Shown here: positions 5,899-5,983 of the stretch, one piece after another | Numbering within the stretch: the first letter of the stretch is position 1 | Layout of the letters: every line of letters starts with the position of its first letter | NCBI GenBank assembly: GCA_002403175.1 | Contig: DHHG01000319.1 | Coordinates: 1-5,983, forward strand | DNA from: Syntrophaceae bacterium UBA4778 | GTDB lineage: Bacteria; Desulfobacterota; Syntrophia; Syntrophales; UBA4778 | Length of the DNA stretch: 5,983 bases | Direction: 5' to 3' | Translations under genes and position numbers: made by a program | Notes under the pieces: model-generated | What the model was told of the DNA's origin: nothing | Databases searched by the model: none | What the model saw: the letters and a program-made list of their open reading frames with translations, nothing else

Positions 5899-5983
5899 AA
5901 ATAGCGGTCCTTTTGGCAATCGCCTACGTGCTCGGTTCCATCAACTTTTCCATCCTGCTCTTTCGCCTGCTGGGAAAGGATGA
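5895..5983 (+). CDS. plsY: PlsY-type glycerol-3-phosphate acyltransferase, N-terminal part
   Basis: ATG at 5895 overlaps the fusion stop (ATGA at 5895-5898) and the frame runs off the window after 29 codons. The visible peptide is a first membrane helix with the block YVLGSINFSILLFRLLGK (11-28), closely resembling the PlsY start (YLxGSIxxxxLxxRLxG) that precedes the GSGNxGATN motif; that motif would fall just past the window. PlsY moves an acyl group from acyl-phosphate to the sn-1 position of glycerol-3-phosphate in the inner membrane, the step before PlsC. GAGGG at 5879-5883 lies 11 bases upstream. With the PlsC-like gene in the same operon, both acylation steps to phosphatidate may be covered. 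Assignment rests on a short segment, so another small membrane protein remains possible. Confidence 0.75.
   Translation, partial: MKIAVLLAIAYVLGSINFSILLFRLLGKD

Noticed and set aside
1..5983. CRISPR array, tRNA/rRNA genes, insertion sequence or attachment site
   Set aside because: No regularly spaced repeats, transposase motifs, terminal inverted repeats or structured RNA signatures were seen; coding sequence fills nearly the whole window.
1..5983. Internal promoter or rho-independent terminator
   Set aside because: Gaps are 29 bases or less (about 100 if the 36-codon frame is not real), and I see no GC-rich hairpin followed by a T run at a gene end; the T runs in the PlsC-like gene are coding.

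Overview
The window is one uninterrupted plus-strand operon fragment with no visible promoter or terminator. It encodes a discrete (type II) fatty-acid/polyketide-like acyl-chain assembly system joined to glycerolipid acyltransferase genes. Base composition near 50 % GC by eye, Shine-Dalgarno starts and PlsC/PlsY-type lipid genes indicate a bacterium. The gene set recalls aryl-polyene and 'ladderane-like' FabF/ACP clusters of Desulfobacterota (sulfate reducers, syntrophs) and anammox planctomycetes. That placement is inference from recalled gene content, not from a search.

Layout: the 3' end of a ketosynthase (KS0, 2-151); a complete FabF-like ketosynthase (KS1, 160-1425); a 4HBT hotdog thioesterase (1427-1906); an acyl carrier protein (1936-2193); a second, divergent ketosynthase (KS2, 2190-3431); a PlsC-type 1-acylglycerol-3-phosphate acyltransferase (3435-4205); a possible 36-codon gene (4202-4312); a fusion of a polyketide-synthase-type dehydratase with an Sfp-type 4'-phosphopantetheinyl transferase (4309-5898); and the 5' end of a PlsY-type acyl-phosphate:glycerol-3-phosphate acyltransferase (5895 to the window edge). 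Gaps are 29 bases at most, and four junctions are ATGA overlaps, so the genes are probably co-transcribed and translationally coupled.

Proposed joint function (inference): the PPTase half of the fusion activates the ACP; the ketosynthases elongate an ACP-bound chain; the dehydratase half introduces double bonds; the thioesterase edits or releases chains; PlsY and PlsC place the product on glycerol-3-phosphate, giving a phospholipid with a special acyl chain. No ketoreductase, enoyl reductase or malonyl transferase lies in the window, so these must come from flanking genes or from the housekeeping FAS.

Most noteworthy are the dehydratase-PPTase fusion, which has the domain order found at the C-terminus of enediyne polyketide synthases; the pairing of a private KS/ACP/DH set with both plsC and plsY; and the small reading frame that overlaps plsC and the fusion gene by four bases at each end.
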